NCBI RefSeq assembly: GCF_019279795.1
Contig: NC_056738.1
Coordinates: forward strand, 406,571,245 to 406,635,244
Origin: Protopterus annectens
Taxonomy: Eukaryota > Chordata > Ceratodontiformes > Protopteridae
Length of the DNA stretch: 64,000 nt
Reading direction: 5' to 3'
Positions within the stretch are counted from its first letter, which is position 1, and each line of letters starts with the position of its first letter. The notes beneath the pieces were generated by a model. The model saw nothing but the letters and a program-made list of their open reading frames with translations, did not search any database and was not told the origin of the DNA. The translations under genes were made by a program, and so were the position numbers. Below, one piece after another: positions 35,076 through 46,762 of the stretch.

Positions 35076-37884
35076 ATGCTGCTAAACGCCAGAAGTCTAA
35101 ACCTCAAGATGCATGCACTGGAGACTCTCCTCAGTATGGAGAATATCGATATCTGTGCAGTAACAGAAACCTGATTCAAGGCTCCCGAGAGCACCCCAGC
35201 ACTAACAGTTTATACTTCATACTATGCTTTCCGGCCCCAAAACTCGGACCATATCACAAAAGGAGGGGGAGTATCCATATTTATCAAAGATACCCACACC
35301 TCCAGGTTAGTGGCACTGCACGAAGCATCGGAGACCATCCATGTGCAACTAACAGTGGGAAAAATTGCCTTTCAGTTTGTAGCCTGCTACAGACCACCCT
35401 CCCAAACACAGGAACCTCACTCGGCTTTCCTGAGAACACTGGAGAATATGAAGGTCTCTCCAAACACTATTATACTGGGTGACTTCAACTACCCAATCAT
35501 CGACTGGGAAAACTACTCAAGCCCAAACACCCTCGCCCAATGGTTCCTAGAATTTATAAACTCAAATGCTATGGAACAATTGGTCACCACTCCCACAAGA
35601 GGGGAAAACATATTGGATCTGGTCATCACCAACATGGGGTCTCTATGTTCCACACCAGAGGTATACCCCTCATTGGTAAGATCAGACCATAAACAAATCT
35701 CACTGGACATCCATATTCTGTCCTCACCCATAGCCAAGGAAACCACGGTGAAGAACATCTCAAAAGCAAACTTCTCACTTCTCAAAACTGAGGTGGAATC
35801 CTTCAAAGCCCCCGGGCCAGTGGAAAATATGGCCCAAAATGCAGAATCCTTTACAAAAGCATTCTATGGACACCTACAGGAATGCATGGAGCATGCTATC
35901 CCAAATAAAACCAAGACTCGCTCCTCCAAAGGCAGGAAACCTGTCTGGTGGACCCCATCCATAAATAAGCTATACAACAGAAGGAGAAATCTACTACATG
36001 ACAGAGCAAAATCCCAAAAAGGGAAGGTGTCACTGATCAGTACTAGCAAGAAACTACGAGCCCTCATAAAATCATCTAAGGCCAGCTTCGAAAGAAAAAT
36101 TGCACAAGACACTAAAGATAATCACAAGGCCTTCTTTAGTTATGTCAGAAACCTGGGAGGCAACTCTCAGATATGCTCTGAGTTGGTGCAAAATGACAAA
36201 AAATACACTGAACCCACAGGCATTGCCAACATCCTGGCAGAAAGGTTCAGTGCAAACTTCTCTCCCCCTTCCCCCCCCCAAAAGAGCAAATGTCTATCCC
36301 AACAAAGTGTAGCCTTCCTGAGATCACAGATGTACAGGTGAGAGCTGCCCTCTCCAAAGCAAAAAACACAGCATCAATGGGACCAGATGGTGTCCCGGGC
36401 TGTGTCTTACATGAGCTCCAAGAAGAACTAAACCCTCATATAAAGTCACTGTTCAATCTCAGCCTTACTACAGGATATGTACCCAAGAAATGGCGTACAA
36501 CAACAGTGGTCCCACACCACAAAGGTGGTGCCACAACATACCCCGGAAACTATCGCCCTATAAGCCTGACTAGCCTGGTCTACAAAGCTATGGAGCGTAT
36601 CATCATGGAAATCATAAACAAAGACATTGGGAACCTCCAGACACTGGATCCTACCCAATTTGGCTTCGTTAAGGGCAGATCTTGCCTCTTGAACCTGGTC
36701 GACTTCTTTGAAACAGTTACCAAAGCCATAGATGAAGGGAAGGTAGTCCACACAGCCTACCTGGACCTTGCAAAAGCCTTCGACACAATACCCCACTCGG
36801 GCATCATAAATAAACTCACCAGCTTAAATATCAACCTCTATGTCACAAGATGAGTTGCAAACTGGCTCAGGGATAGAACCCACATGGTCAGAATAGCAGG
36901 TGCCATGTCAGACTCTAAACCAGTTACAAGTGATGTCCCACAAGGCTCAGTCCTGGGACCTCTCTTGTTCGGTATATATTTCTCCGAGGTACAGGCTAAC
37001 ATGGGTGGACTATGGCTGACCAAGTTCGCAGATGACTGCAAACTGGGTGCTGTAATCGACTCTCCGGCTGACACAAGTATCCTCCAAAAGGGTCTCACAG
37101 AGACGGATAACTAGTGCCAGAGCCATGGCCTAAAGCTAAATGCCAAAAAGTGCATAGTCATCCCCTTTGGGAAAAACAAAGTGCCCACAAATTACCACAT
37201 AGGTGGTAAGGTGGTATTCCATTAAGTATGGAAGAAGTAATTAGGGACTTGGGGACCCAAGTAGATAGCAATCTCTCCTTTGACAATCACATTGCCAAAG
37301 TGGTTAGAAAGACCTTCTATATAGCCCACCTTATCATGAAAGGGTTCACATCTAGATCAAGAGAGGTTATTGTGCCCCTCTACTCATCACTTATCAGGCC
37401 CATAATTGAGTACAATGCCCCGTTTGGGATGTACCTTACCCGATACCTTCAGCAACTGGAAAGACCCCAAAAGTATCTCACCAAGAGGATCAAGGGGCTC
37501 AAACAGATGCCCTGTGCAGTTCAGCTAAAGAAACTCCAGCTCTACTCAGTTGCATACCACCTACTCAGAGGCGATCTGTGTCTGACGTATAAAGCCATGT
37601 CCATCCCAGAATTAATGGACATGCTTCACCTCAGGAAATCTAAATCTCTTAGAGCTACACGCTCCAGGGACTTTTACCTCAGCACAGAAAAAAATAGGAC
37701 ATGCTAGAGGGACAGATTCATATCCCAGAGGATCCCCTCACTCTGGAACAAAATCCCAATCCATGTTAGGCAGAGCCCCTCACTGACCCTCTTCAAGAGA
37801 AATCTTGACGAGTGGATGGGAGATCGTAAGTTTACCCCTGGGATCTCTTCTGTGTCCCTGCTTGACAGAGGTACAGTAAACTAA
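35076..37884 (+). pseudogene. CR1 copy B ORF2: endonuclease and reverse transcriptase, broken
   Basis: Order: MLLNARSLN (35076), TET with TGA replacing Trp (35172-35174), GGGVSIF, ILGDFNYPIIDW (about 35473-35510), SDHKQISLDIH, and PVWWTPSINKLYNRRRN (about 35940-35985). A nine-base C tract (36271-36279) is where the endonuclease frame is lost; a second indel lies shortly after. The RT runs from 36290: GPDGVPGCVLH, NYRPISLTSLV, FGFVKGRS, AYLDLAKAFDTIPHSG, a TGA for Trp at 36851-36853, VPQGSVLGPLLF, FADDCK (about 37025-37045), and a TAG for Trp at 37112-37114. The C-terminal part (37228-37707) ends at another Trp-to-TAG change, and homology continues to TAA at 37882-37884. Catalytic RT residues are still visible, but the protein cannot be made whole. 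Confidence 0.92.
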
Positions 37885-38024
37885 CCTTAAAAGGGCTACC
37901 TTCTGTGACCTACTATGCAGAGGCACAGTCAACTAATCTAAAAGGGTGGCGAAAGCCAAACACACTCTGGCTAGGCTTATAAATGCCCTAGGGCAGATAG
38001 CCTAGTATCAACCTATGAACCTAT

Positions 38025-38430
38025 ATATTCCTAAAAATACACCCTTGTTAAGATACTAAAAATACACATATAGCAGCAAGGTTCAACTATAGCATTGCAC
38101 ATGAACAATGTACTACATTATGGTTGAACAAGCACATAGCAGTAGCAGCTGATGAAAAAATATTGCACCTGGGTTAGTAGTATAAATTATAATGGTTGGC
38201 TGGGCTTAATAAATAATAGATAAAATAATATTGCATAGTGAATGGGAAGTCCCAACTTCCTGACCTGTCAGTGATCAGACCTAATGTTGGAATTAAGAAG
38301 TCTGGTCACCTTCAGATAAAAACTGTCTTTAAATCTAGTTGTCCTGCATTGAATAATGTGGTATCTTTTACCTGATGACAGGCTCATAAACAGACTGTTT
38401 GCAGGATGAGTTGCATCATTTAGTATTTTG
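38025..38430. other. Unrecognised, partly repeat-like sequence
   Basis: 38270-38420 ('AACTGTCTTTAAATCTAGTTGTCC', 'GTATCTTTTACCTGATG' in parts) recalls a dispersed vertebrate repeat that I cannot name with confidence. No coding signal. Confidence 0.35.
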
Positions 38431-38433
38431 AAG

Positions 38434-38515
38434 ACACCCCAGCTGAAAATCAAACCAGAGAACCTCTTGCTATGAGGTGACAATGCTACTCACTGCTTTA
38501 CTGTGCTGCCCAAAC
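38434..38515 (-). mobile_element. SINE head fragment (tRNA-like)
   Basis: On the minus strand, 'GGCAGCACAGTAAAGCAGTG' and 'CACCTCATAGCAAGAGGTTC' with the box B-like TGGTTTGATTTTC. It is the head of the L2-tailed SINE type; the remainder is missing. Confidence 0.5.
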
Positions 38516-38519
38516 ATGT

Positions 38520-39480
38520 GATGCAATTACCTGATTTAAAAATAAGCCACACAAACTTAAAAATAGAATCACGATGAATTATCGTGGCTCTGGCTGATAA
38601 AACTGATATTAATAAAATAGTCAATAAAATATTGTACAGTTGACACATTAGTGGATGTGTACCTAATAAAATCAATTACATAAGAATGGAAAGCCAAAAA
38701 GCAGTAAAATAGATCTTCAGTAAAACATGTTTTGAAGGAGGTGACCCCTGTTGATGTGGGGTACTGTACCCCCATACCCTACACAATGAATATATTACTC
38801 CACGGCAGCACAAATTTGGAGAAAAGGAGTAGTTAGCCTTAGGTAAAAAATGGACTTTCTCTTTATTCTGAGTTGGTGCGACCATGGTGTTGATAAGAGT
38901 TCTCATAAGGAGGGTCTAGCAAAGTCTTGATCTGATATAGTTCATTGTTTCAGTGTTATCAAATGCAGACTTTGCTAGAACAGATAATAAACTAGAAATT
39001 AACAAAAAACACACAATATCCCATCACGCTTTCCTTGAAAAGACTATCCTTGGGATTATGAAACAAATAGCTCAATATGGTAGGCAAAATAATGCAATTA
39101 GCAGCCACAAGCAGGGTGTGGGAATTTCAAAGATACAACCACACAATGCTGTGACATATCACTCCCAGTGTTCTATGCAAATAAATGTATAATGAGATGG
39201 AAGTGATCATTATTATTAAAGTAAGGGTCATTGAGAATGCAAATAAGGATAAACAATATGGGAGTATGATTTAGAAATATATAAAACAGAGAAATAAGAT
39301 GCAACCACTAGAGTAGCTATTCTAAGAAAATCCTGGTGTTCACAGACTAAGAAAACATGTTAGGGGTACCAGCAGCTTTAGCACATTTTATAATGTATAA
39401 GACTAGCCTTGCAACTAGTAGCCACAGAGGTGTGGACTGTCACCTACTGCACTAGTGAGGCATCCAACCACGCCTAACAT
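38520..39480. other. Unrecognised sequence
   Basis: No recognised motif. It may include the 5' part of the Harbinger element that follows. Confidence 0.35.
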
Positions 39481-39489
39481 TTCATCCCG

Positions 39490-40383
39490 TTATGACATAA
39501 AAATAGTGGACTGCTACCATGTGGACAAAGCCACCATGCAGGAGATGGTAGAGATATGTCTCCCTTATATGCAGACTCATGGAATGCTTGGAATATCCAT
39601 TCCTGTGGACACCAAGCTGTGCATGTAGGTTTAAGAATACTTGTTACAAAAACCTTCCAGTGACCAACAGATCTGCCTCAAAATACTACACCACTTTCTT
39701 GATGCCATGCTACAGAATGTGGAAGAGCATATGTAGTTCCCATGCACCATAGAGGAGAAAAGGAATACCATGTGGGCATTTTATGAAATAAGCCATGTCC
39801 ATGAGGCACTGAGAGCCACTGACTGTACCCACATTGCCATTGTGATCCCACCTAGGGAACAGGGATGGTGGTATATTGACCAAAAGCGATTCCATTCTAT
39901 CAACTGCCAATGGTCTGTTATGTACAGGGTATAATATGCAACATACAAAGCTCTCATATCTAGCTTATGTCTGACTTAAATGCATGATTATGCAGGCTGA
40001 TTTCTCCCAGGGATATCTTATTGGTGATGCTGGACATGCCCCAGAACCATGGATAATGACACTGATAAGAAACTCACAGATCCTGGCAGAAACTGTATAC
40101 AGCACTGTCCTATCACAGACCAAAACACTGTGGAATGTGTGTTTGGGTTGATAAAGTCCCACCTCTACTGTCTCGAGATCTCTGGTGGTGCCCTGCAGTA
40201 CAATCCTGAAGCATGTAGTAAAATATCAGCTGTGTGTGCAGTATTATGCAACATGTTGGTGTGTAAACAAACAGAGCAGTGGGCCGACATTTGGGAAGAG
40301 GAAGTCCTGGAGTCAACACTGGAGGAGGTGTCTGTCAAGGAGCCCATGGAGGACCTGGCTGTAGGTGATGACCATGTGAAGTA
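39490..40383 (+). pseudogene. Harbinger (HARBI1-like) transposase remnant
   Basis: PIF/Harbinger transposases cut and insert DNA with a D-D-E triad. Piecewise translation gives, in order: an FYEISHVHEALRATDCTHIAI block (about 39775-39840), matching GxIDCTHI with the first Asp; an FHSINCQW block (about 39890); then YLIGDAGHAPEPW (about 40015-40055), carrying the second Asp. The open frame 40049-40384 continues with NTVECVFGLIKSHLYCLE, including the Glu of VE-x-x-FG, and SGGALQYNPEACSKISAVCAVLCNM, typical of the C-terminus. Stops and shifts separate the first two blocks, so it is inactive. I could not place terminal inverted repeats. A domesticated HARBI1 gene is unlikely given the breaks. Confidence 0.8.
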
Positions 40384-40995
40384 GAGGTGAGAATAGTACA
40401 CTGTGATACTGTCACACTGACTAAGAGGCAATGTTTGTTTCACAAATATTCGTCAGCTTAGATATAACATATAGTAACAGTACTACATCCAGGTTATACT
40501 ATACTATTCATGGACTGGCCACACTGTGCATCAGACACAGGCTATGCTGGTGACAGAGCACTGAGGGCAGTGCATGGTTGACATCATATACATAGACAGG
40601 GAAGAGCACAGAGGTAGGTGTTAGAACCAGGTATTGTGTCTGGGAATACTGGTGTGAGTATGTGTTTTTTAAGCTATTCATTTCAACGGAGTCTTGAATA
40701 CTGGTCAGGAAAGGGGGTAGTATCTCCAGTGTGTTGTACCTGTGCAGAGTTGGGTGGTGTTGATGGGTGTATGTGGGTGTGTGTGGACATACAGTAGATC
40801 CTGAAAAGGATGCTGCACTGTGCTGGAATCTGATGGACAGGTCTAGGACACCTGCAGAAGTTATCCTCACCATCTGTTTATGTTCTGATCCACAGGGGCA
40901 ACCTCTCCAGGGATTGTCACTGTCATAATGCATAGCATGCAGAGAGGACTCAGTGTTATTTAAGGGTGAATGGTATGATATGTTATGGCTGGCTT
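40384..40995. other. Unrecognised sequence downstream of the Harbinger remnant
   Basis: It may be the 3' part of the Harbinger element. No partner Myb-like protein is recognisable. Confidence 0.35.
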
Positions 40996-40999
40996 TGAC

Positions 41000-41135
41000 A
41001 TAAGTTCATAAATTAGTACAAGACTAACTGTCCTTGGGGCCATTCTGAGCCCATCCAATTACTCCATGTGAGAATCAAACCCTGTATCTTGTACTTATAA
41101 GGTGAACACCTTAACCACTATGCCAACCTCCCACC
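41000..41135 (-). mobile_element. tRNA-derived SINE, second type, copy 1
   Basis: On the minus strand, GGTTGGCATAGTGGTTAAGG is a good tRNA A-box region, and GGGTTTGATTCTC is a good B box about 35 bases on. A body follows with 'AATTGG' and a 'GGCCCCAAGGACAGTTAGTC' block. Its neighbour is a second copy. Confidence 0.75.
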
Positions 41136-41161
41136 CATTCACTATGTCAGCATTCCACCCT

Positions 41162-41285
41162 TTCAATTAGTAATAGGATAACTGGCCTTGTAAGCCACTC
41201 CAAGCCCAGCCAATTACTCTATGTGAAAATTAAACCCTGCACCTTGTGCCTGTAAGGTGAACACTTTAACCACTGTACCAGCCTC
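41162..41285 (-). mobile_element. tRNA-derived SINE, second type, copy 2
   Basis: It repeats the order of copy 1 (41000-41135) with about 80% identity by eye. The head is 'GCTGGTACAGTGGTTAAAG', the B box-like part is GGGTTTAATTTTC, and the body has AATTGGCTGGGC. The close same-strand spacing suggests a tandem duplication or dimeric SINE. Confidence 0.72.
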
Positions 41286-41289
41286 CCAC

Positions 41290-42700
41290 CCTTTTATGAA
41301 CATCCCATTCATGTCTGCATCCAAGGTGCTCTGCACTGTCCACCTCACTGGCTGGATGTGTGGATATGGTGGCACTGTGGGACCTAGACTGTGTCACCAT
41401 CTGCCATGATGGACTGCAAAGCACAGCATTGAGAATGGTAATGGTTATGATATGCAGCCACACAAGAACATTTGCAGCACACAGGATCCCTATTCTTACT
41501 TTCAAAAATGCTGCACAAATGAGCTGGGTCTTCTCGGAAGTTATCGCACAGACATGTAATACACCAATCAGCTCTACTATGACTGCAGTAGTATCAAATA
41601 TCTCTGTATAATGGCCTTGCACATATGCTGTGTAGTGACTATGATGGCACTCAGTTAATAAAGGTGGCAGTATCCATGGCATTGCCCACAACCAGTATGC
41701 AATCCCCAGCTTTCCTCCCCATGCTTAAGAGAGCTACCCACAACCAAGGATGTCTCTGTCAAAGAGGAAGACAGTGCACCCTGAGCTGATGTATCAAACA
41801 GCCTCAGTCATTTCTTGGAATTCTGGGATTGACAGGAGGGTTGTACAGGTATGGGAACAGTATCCAAGAATGGGGGAGGGATATGCCCCTTACAATGCCA
41901 AAGTCTAGCACTCCCACTATGACACCAGACTGCACTGGGCTGTGGCAGCTATTATCAACAGACTTAGACAGTTCTCCAGCATCAGACATACCAATATGGT
42001 GAAAGAACTTGGCACTGAGACACCTGTGAAAACACACAATCAACCCAATTGTATTAATGCACTCTTCTCAAACACTCAAGTCCCATTGATGGTACAGCTA
42101 CAAAACAGGTGACATGCAAAGTCTATAGGCCACATACCTTGTGCAGACTGATATTCTTTCTGAAATCTCAATGTGTCTATCAGAACAAAATAAATATACT
42201 CATCAGGTGGCTTGATCTGAATCAAGCTTTTTACACTGCATGTTATACATGTTTGGTAATACCCACCAGTGGCATTGCCAAATGACATCTAAGTGGCTCA
42301 GAGAAGCTCTGTACCAAGGCTAAGTCCTCCACTAGGAATGAGAGACCTGTCATGCCTTCCACGCAGAGATGTCAGGAACTCCTCCATGTCCATTAATGGT
42401 GATTTCTCAACAGACCAGTGGCCCTTTGTCCCTCTGCCAGGCAGATTGCTTTTATCTATGCATGGCAGTGATGTCAGTGACCCTTTAGTGTACTTGATCA
42501 TGTGTTCCATTATGGCCACTGACTGCATTCACCTGGTCAATGAGATCCCACAAGAGATGCTTTTGAAAGCCATGATATCTCCTATTGATTAGGAGCATCT
42601 GCCTTCATGGATAGCCTGCAAGAGAAAGTCCTTCACACCAAGCAGCTTTAATCTGCAATACAGGCCCTGTTGAAATACAAGGATATCTAGAATATGCCAT
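41290..42700. other. Unrecognised sequence with several open frames
   Basis: Open frames up to 141 codons exist on the minus strand (41266-41691), but the first part is SINE-derived and none has a recognisable domain. No tandem repeats are seen. It could be internal sequence of an old DNA transposon next to the Harbinger remnant. Confidence 0.35.
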
Positions 42701-42710
42701 GTCTGTATTT

Positions 42711-42817
42711 GTGTTTGTTTGTTTGTTTGTTTGTTTGTTTGTTTGTTTGTTTGTTTGTTTGTTTGTTTGTTGGTTTGTTGGTTTGTTGGTTTGTTGGTTT
42801 GTTGGTTTGTTTGTTTA
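42711..42817. repeat. (TTTG)n microsatellite with TTGG variants
   Basis: About 26 four-base units. The first 60 bases are pure GTTT repeats; later units alternate GGTTTGTT. Leu/Phe/Val-rich and Asn/Lys/Gln-rich open frames here are artefacts. Confidence 0.95.
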
Positions 42818-42922
42818 GCTGCCCCTGCTTCCATCCCTAACCTTTCCCCTTACATCCTTCCCCATCTACCTCTTTCTCCCTCTCCACACTCCCATGCTTT
42901 CCTTCCCTGCATCCTGCTGTAT

Positions 42923-42982
42923 AGGTTCATAGGTTTATACTAGGCTATCTGCCCTAAGGCATTTATAAGCCTAGCCCAAAGT
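42923..42982 (-). mobile_element. CR1 LINE, 3'-end fragment only
   Basis: It shares 'ATAGGTTCATAGGTTTATAC', 'AGGCTATCTGCCCTA' and 'ATTTATAAGCCTAGCC' with the 3' end of CR1 copy A. It is severely 5'-truncated, about 60 bp. Confidence 0.85.
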
Positions 42983-42999
42983 TTTGTTGTGTTTGCTCT

Positions 43000-44034
43000 T
43001 CTCCCTCTTTGACTATGCCATACTCCCATGTTCTCCTTCTTTATATGAATAAAGCTGATAAGACTTTGCTAGAAGCACACATTAAGGCTTTCAGCACTTC
43101 TAATAGTGCCATGAAGTTGCACTAGTGAACTTGCATACTTGTGTACATGCTACATGCACACTACTGCAGTTTGTGAATTTTGTAATTACAGTCATGGTAC
43201 ATTCATGTTTACAGCAGTGTGATTTACATGAGTGGATTTCTCAATTTCTTGATTGTCATGGTGCTAAAAATTAACAATTACCTTAGACTTGCATTGTGCT
43301 AGTTGTCATCATTATTTTAGCTATACCAAGGCCATGTTAGGCATGTATCTGAATCCCAGTGAAAATGTTTTGTTAGGGCACTGTGTAACCAAACATTGCT
43401 TATGTTTTGAGAGGAGCACTAGTTTATGAAAGTATATACTGTGTTAAAGCACTGTCAGTAGCTGAACTCTGTTAAAATGTTGAAATAGTCATTTACTGTA
43501 CTTCTCAGGTGATTAGATGAGCTTCTGCCATAGTAAGTTCTGAATACATTTATAAACCCAGGCCTGAATTAAAAAATGTCACTGTGAGTTGTACATGAGG
43601 TATAAACCTTGCAGTAACTATTTTTGTATTCAGAGACAGCCTTGCCACAGTGCTTTTGCACAAAGACATGTAGCTCCACAGTGGGCTGTCTCTGCAGCTG
43701 TGCCAGATGCTAATGAAGCATTCTGGAGGAGAGGCATATGCTAATCGGCCATATGACTACCCCGGAACCACTAGCAGTGAGGCATTTACTCAGCTAAGCA
43801 ATTCAGACAATCACTCAGTTGTGTAAATTGGCATGGCTGCTGTTGACTGTGAGTAGTAATGAACACAACCAAATGGTTGTGCTCATCCATCACGGTAGTG
43901 GTAAGTGCTGGTGAGTTTAGCAGTCAAGTAGTGGTAGGACGAGTGGGTGAGTGACTGACTATATGTGGATGGATGCTTCTGTCTGAGAGGTTGCAGTAGG
44001 GAGGGGGGGTTAGTGAGGAGGATAAATAGAGGTG
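43000..44034. other. Unrecognised sequence
   Basis: No recognised feature between the CR1 scrap and the TG microsatellite. Confidence 0.4.
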
Positions 44035-44161
<127 letters not shown>

Positions 44162-44269
44162 GTTTGTGAGTTTGTGTGTTTATCAGGTGGAGTGGCTGTC
44201 ATACTTCCATATGCCCTTAACCTAATGAGTAAAGCCTGCAACATTGGGTTGGGGGAAACACTAGCCACC

Positions 44270-44610
44270 AGGGATAATAATACCAGGTATAACACTAAAT
44301 ACATGGATTTTGTGTGCACCATTAGCCACCAGGTATAACTCTAAATATGTGGATCAGGGGAACATCAGCAACCAGGGATAACTTTAAATGCCAGGTATAA
44401 CACTAAATATGTGGATTTTGTGTGTACCATTAGCCCCCAGGTATAACTCTAAATATGTGGATCAGGGGGAACATCAGCAACCAGGGATAACTTTAAATAC
44501 CATGTTAACAGTAAATATGTGGATTTTGTGTGTACCATTAGCCACCATGTATAACTCAAAATGTGTGGATCAGAGGGAACATCAGCAACCAGGGCTAACT
44601 TTATATCATG
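44270..44610 (+). repeat. 108-bp tandem repeat, three units, each a diverged dimer
   Basis: AACACTAAATA at 44291 recurs at 44399 and, as AACAGTAAATA, at 44507, a constant period of 108 bp. Each unit splits into two related halves of about 54 bp: 'TAAATATGTGGATTTTGTGTG..CATTAGCCACCAGG' and 'TAAATATGTGGATCAGGGG..CATCAGCAACCAGG'. This implies two rounds of duplication. Confidence 0.85.
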
Positions 44611-44864
44611 TGCCTTAACAGCACTTAAAAATAACCGGGATAGGAGAGGAAACACAAGGCACCAGGGGGAACACTTTAACAATGTGTCTTAAAAAAAGAA
44701 AGATGGTTTAGGTTGGGGAAGATCACCAGAGACCAGCAATAATATGAATAGCATGCTGTAAAAGCACTGAAAAAGATTCAAATCCTGCACCTTCTGGCCT
44801 ATGCCACAACTAGATACCAGGGTTTTAATATAAATAATACTAAAAAAAGTTAATTACATAAGAA

Positions 44865-44945
44865 GGAAAAGGGTTTTGAACCATGCATCCTTGCCACAGG
44901 GCATATGAGCATTAACCCACTGCACTATCTGAGAAGTTAGTGCAG
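44865..44945 (-). mobile_element. SINE head-like fragment (tRNA-like)
   Basis: On the minus strand, 'CAGATAGTGCAGTGGGTTAATG' resembles an A-box region and 'GCATGGTTCAAAACCC' a B box. No tail is recognised. Confidence 0.45.
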
Positions 44946-45289
44946 GAAGGGTTTTTTTTTTTACAGATACTGAGGATCACAGACATTATTCTCTGTTTGT
45001 AACAGTTTGCAAGTTAGGAGAGAGAAAGATGGGGAACTGAAAGCATGCTTCTCACCTTCATAAAACAAGAAATGTACACAAAGCCAACGGACAGTGAGAC
45101 AAAGACCCTGAGATGGATTTTAGTTCTTCTTATAAATTTGCTTGAATAACAGCTGTTGCACCAGCATACATTTACTGAAGGTTATGGAGTGTGAAACTTG
45201 AAGGCCTGCCATTAATAACTGGACTGTAGCCATCCATGATTTAAAAGGGCAGGAAAAGTGAGACATTGGGGATGTTCTGACAATGTAAT

Positions 45290-45780
45290 GACAGGTATGT
45301 GGTATGTGGTGTGTATGTTTGTATTGTTTGTATATACATTCTTTTAACATATTTTAGTTTTACCTATGTAAAACCCAGTACAATGACAGCATTGGGCTAA
45401 ATAAAATAACCCATTTAGTGTTGCATTTGAAAAAATCCTTTAGTATTAATAAGTATATTTTCAACTGTTACACTGTATGTTACCAGAATATTGTTACACT
45501 GGCTACAGCTCCTATAGCTGTATATACCATATTTTTCTTGTTGTTGTAGCCCACCGGGTTGTTTCCTTTTTCAAAAAAGTCCTTAAGAAACCTCCCTTGT
45601 TTATACACTATATGGGGCTTTAACCCAGACATGTTGAACAACTCAGAGTTATTCCTAAACAATGCCCAGTTTTTGTCAGTGGTATTGACAATCATGGGAC
45701 TGACAATGCAGAAAGGAGTGACAAATGCTCTAGAGAAACTAAGTATACCAGATGGACTGTAGTATACCAACACTATTCTT
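45290..45780 (-). pseudogene. Penelope-like element, C-terminal coding fragment (left copy)
   Basis: On the minus strand the frame reads SFSRAFVTPF, then KNWALFRNNSEL, then KPHIVYKQGRFLKDFF. This is the linker between reverse transcriptase and the GIY-YIG endonuclease in Penelope-like elements (FVT-x-[FY]-S..., HW-x-L/I-x..., P-x-I-x-[FY]-[KR]-R-x-x-x-L-[KR]-D). A cysteine-containing region follows. The fragment is repeated in inverted orientation at 53200-54780. In that copy a 1.1-kb segment splits it; here it is continuous at 'GTCCTTAA'. The upstream RT is not recognisable, so this is a truncated relic. Confidence 0.65.
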
Positions 45781-46102
45781 GTTAACTACAATTTCATTAG
45801 TATCCATAATTTTCAAACTATTATTCTCATTACTTATCAAATAACTTCATCTAAAATAGGTTTAATAAAGGAAGAATGGTGCCCCCTCCTCAGAAATATC
45901 CCCCTTAGTTTACGACATTCTAAAACAAAAATGTTGTAACTGAATACCATTCTGGCCAACGTAATAAGGTGGCCTTTAATCACAACATTCTTTTTGGTGT
46001 TTCTAGTGGCAAATACTAAAATGAAAGAATGAATTAGAATAAGTGGGCTTCCTGAAAACATTTAACATTTGGTAGGAGCCTCTGTTGGTCATAATCTTTC
46101 TT

Positions 46103-46530
46103 ATAGGTTCATAGGTAGGTACTAGGCTATCGGCCCTAAGGCCCATACAAGCCTAGCCAAAAAATGTACCCTGGCTTTCGCCACCCAAGAAAATTATTTT
46201 CCTCTGCCACTGTTGAGCAGAGCCACAGAAGTGATCCCCGGGGTGAATTTGCCATTTCCCATCCAATCATCAAGATTTTTCCTGAAGAGTGCTAATGAGG
46301 AGCTATGTTTGACATAGATAGGCAGTCTGTTCCAGAGTATGGGAAGTCTCTGGGACAGGAATCTATCCCTCCAGCATGTTCTGCTTATTGTGGTGACAAG
46401 GTTTAGGTCCTTAGAGCATGTAGCTCGGAGGGATTGGGATTTCTTTAAGTGGAGCATGTCCAACAGCTCTGGGTTTGACATAGCTTTGTATGTTAGGCAG
46501 AGATCTCCCCTGAGTAGGCGATATGTCTTA
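46103..46530 (-). pseudogene. CR1 LINE 5'-truncated copy (ORF2 C-terminus and 3' UTR)
   Basis: On the minus strand the frame reads YRLLRGDLCLTYKAM, NPELLDMLHLKKSQSLRATCS, WRDRFLSQRLPILWNRLP and KFTPGI, as in copies A and B. It is followed by the same 3' untranslated sequence and tandem tail at 46103-46120. Similarity stops sharply at about 46525, a typical 5' truncation. The Trp codons are intact here. Confidence 0.9.
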
Positions 46531-46762
46531 ACATCTAAGTAGTTAATACAGTCTTGCCTTATGGTGTAAGTAAATTGAAAAAGACTAGTGGTAGAATTAA
46601 TGTATTCAATTAATTCATGTATCCTAGTAACTGAGTCCACCCAAAATATCGTCCAAGTATTAGGTTTATAATGCCCACAAATCCACTGTTAAATACAATC
46701 TTTGTTTCCCATTGTGACGTCACTACATTAGCCAATCTTTTTTTTTTAATTGTGGTTATTTA

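Larger units (their letters stand above)
33690..38024 (+). mobile_element. CR1 LINE copy B, nearly full-length, plus strand
   Basis: Same family as copy A (23141-27700), in the opposite orientation. The 5' untranslated part is collinear with copy A from about 33690, interrupted by a SINE at 33817-34039. ORF1 starts at 34075 and ORF2 spans about 35076-37884. The 3' untranslated region ends in the tandem tail 'AACCTATGAACCTAT' at 38011-38024. There are six in-frame stops, five of them replacing Trp codons that are intact in copy A, plus indels near 36271-36330. Copy B has no counterpart of the 450-bp insertion in copy A. Confidence 0.92.

Noticed and set aside
34075..37884. APOBEC-like hypermutation of CR1 copy B
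   Set aside because: Stops cluster at Trp codons, but differences between copies A and B in the RT part go in both directions, including several with A in copy A and G in copy B.
39490..40383. A domesticated HARBI1 gene
   Set aside because: Stops and frame changes separate the blocks carrying the first and second catalytic Asp, and no exon structure is visible.
41000..41285. Two functional tRNA genes on the minus strand
   Set aside because: A- and B-box-like sequences are present, but no cloverleaf can be completed and both are followed by a shared SINE body.
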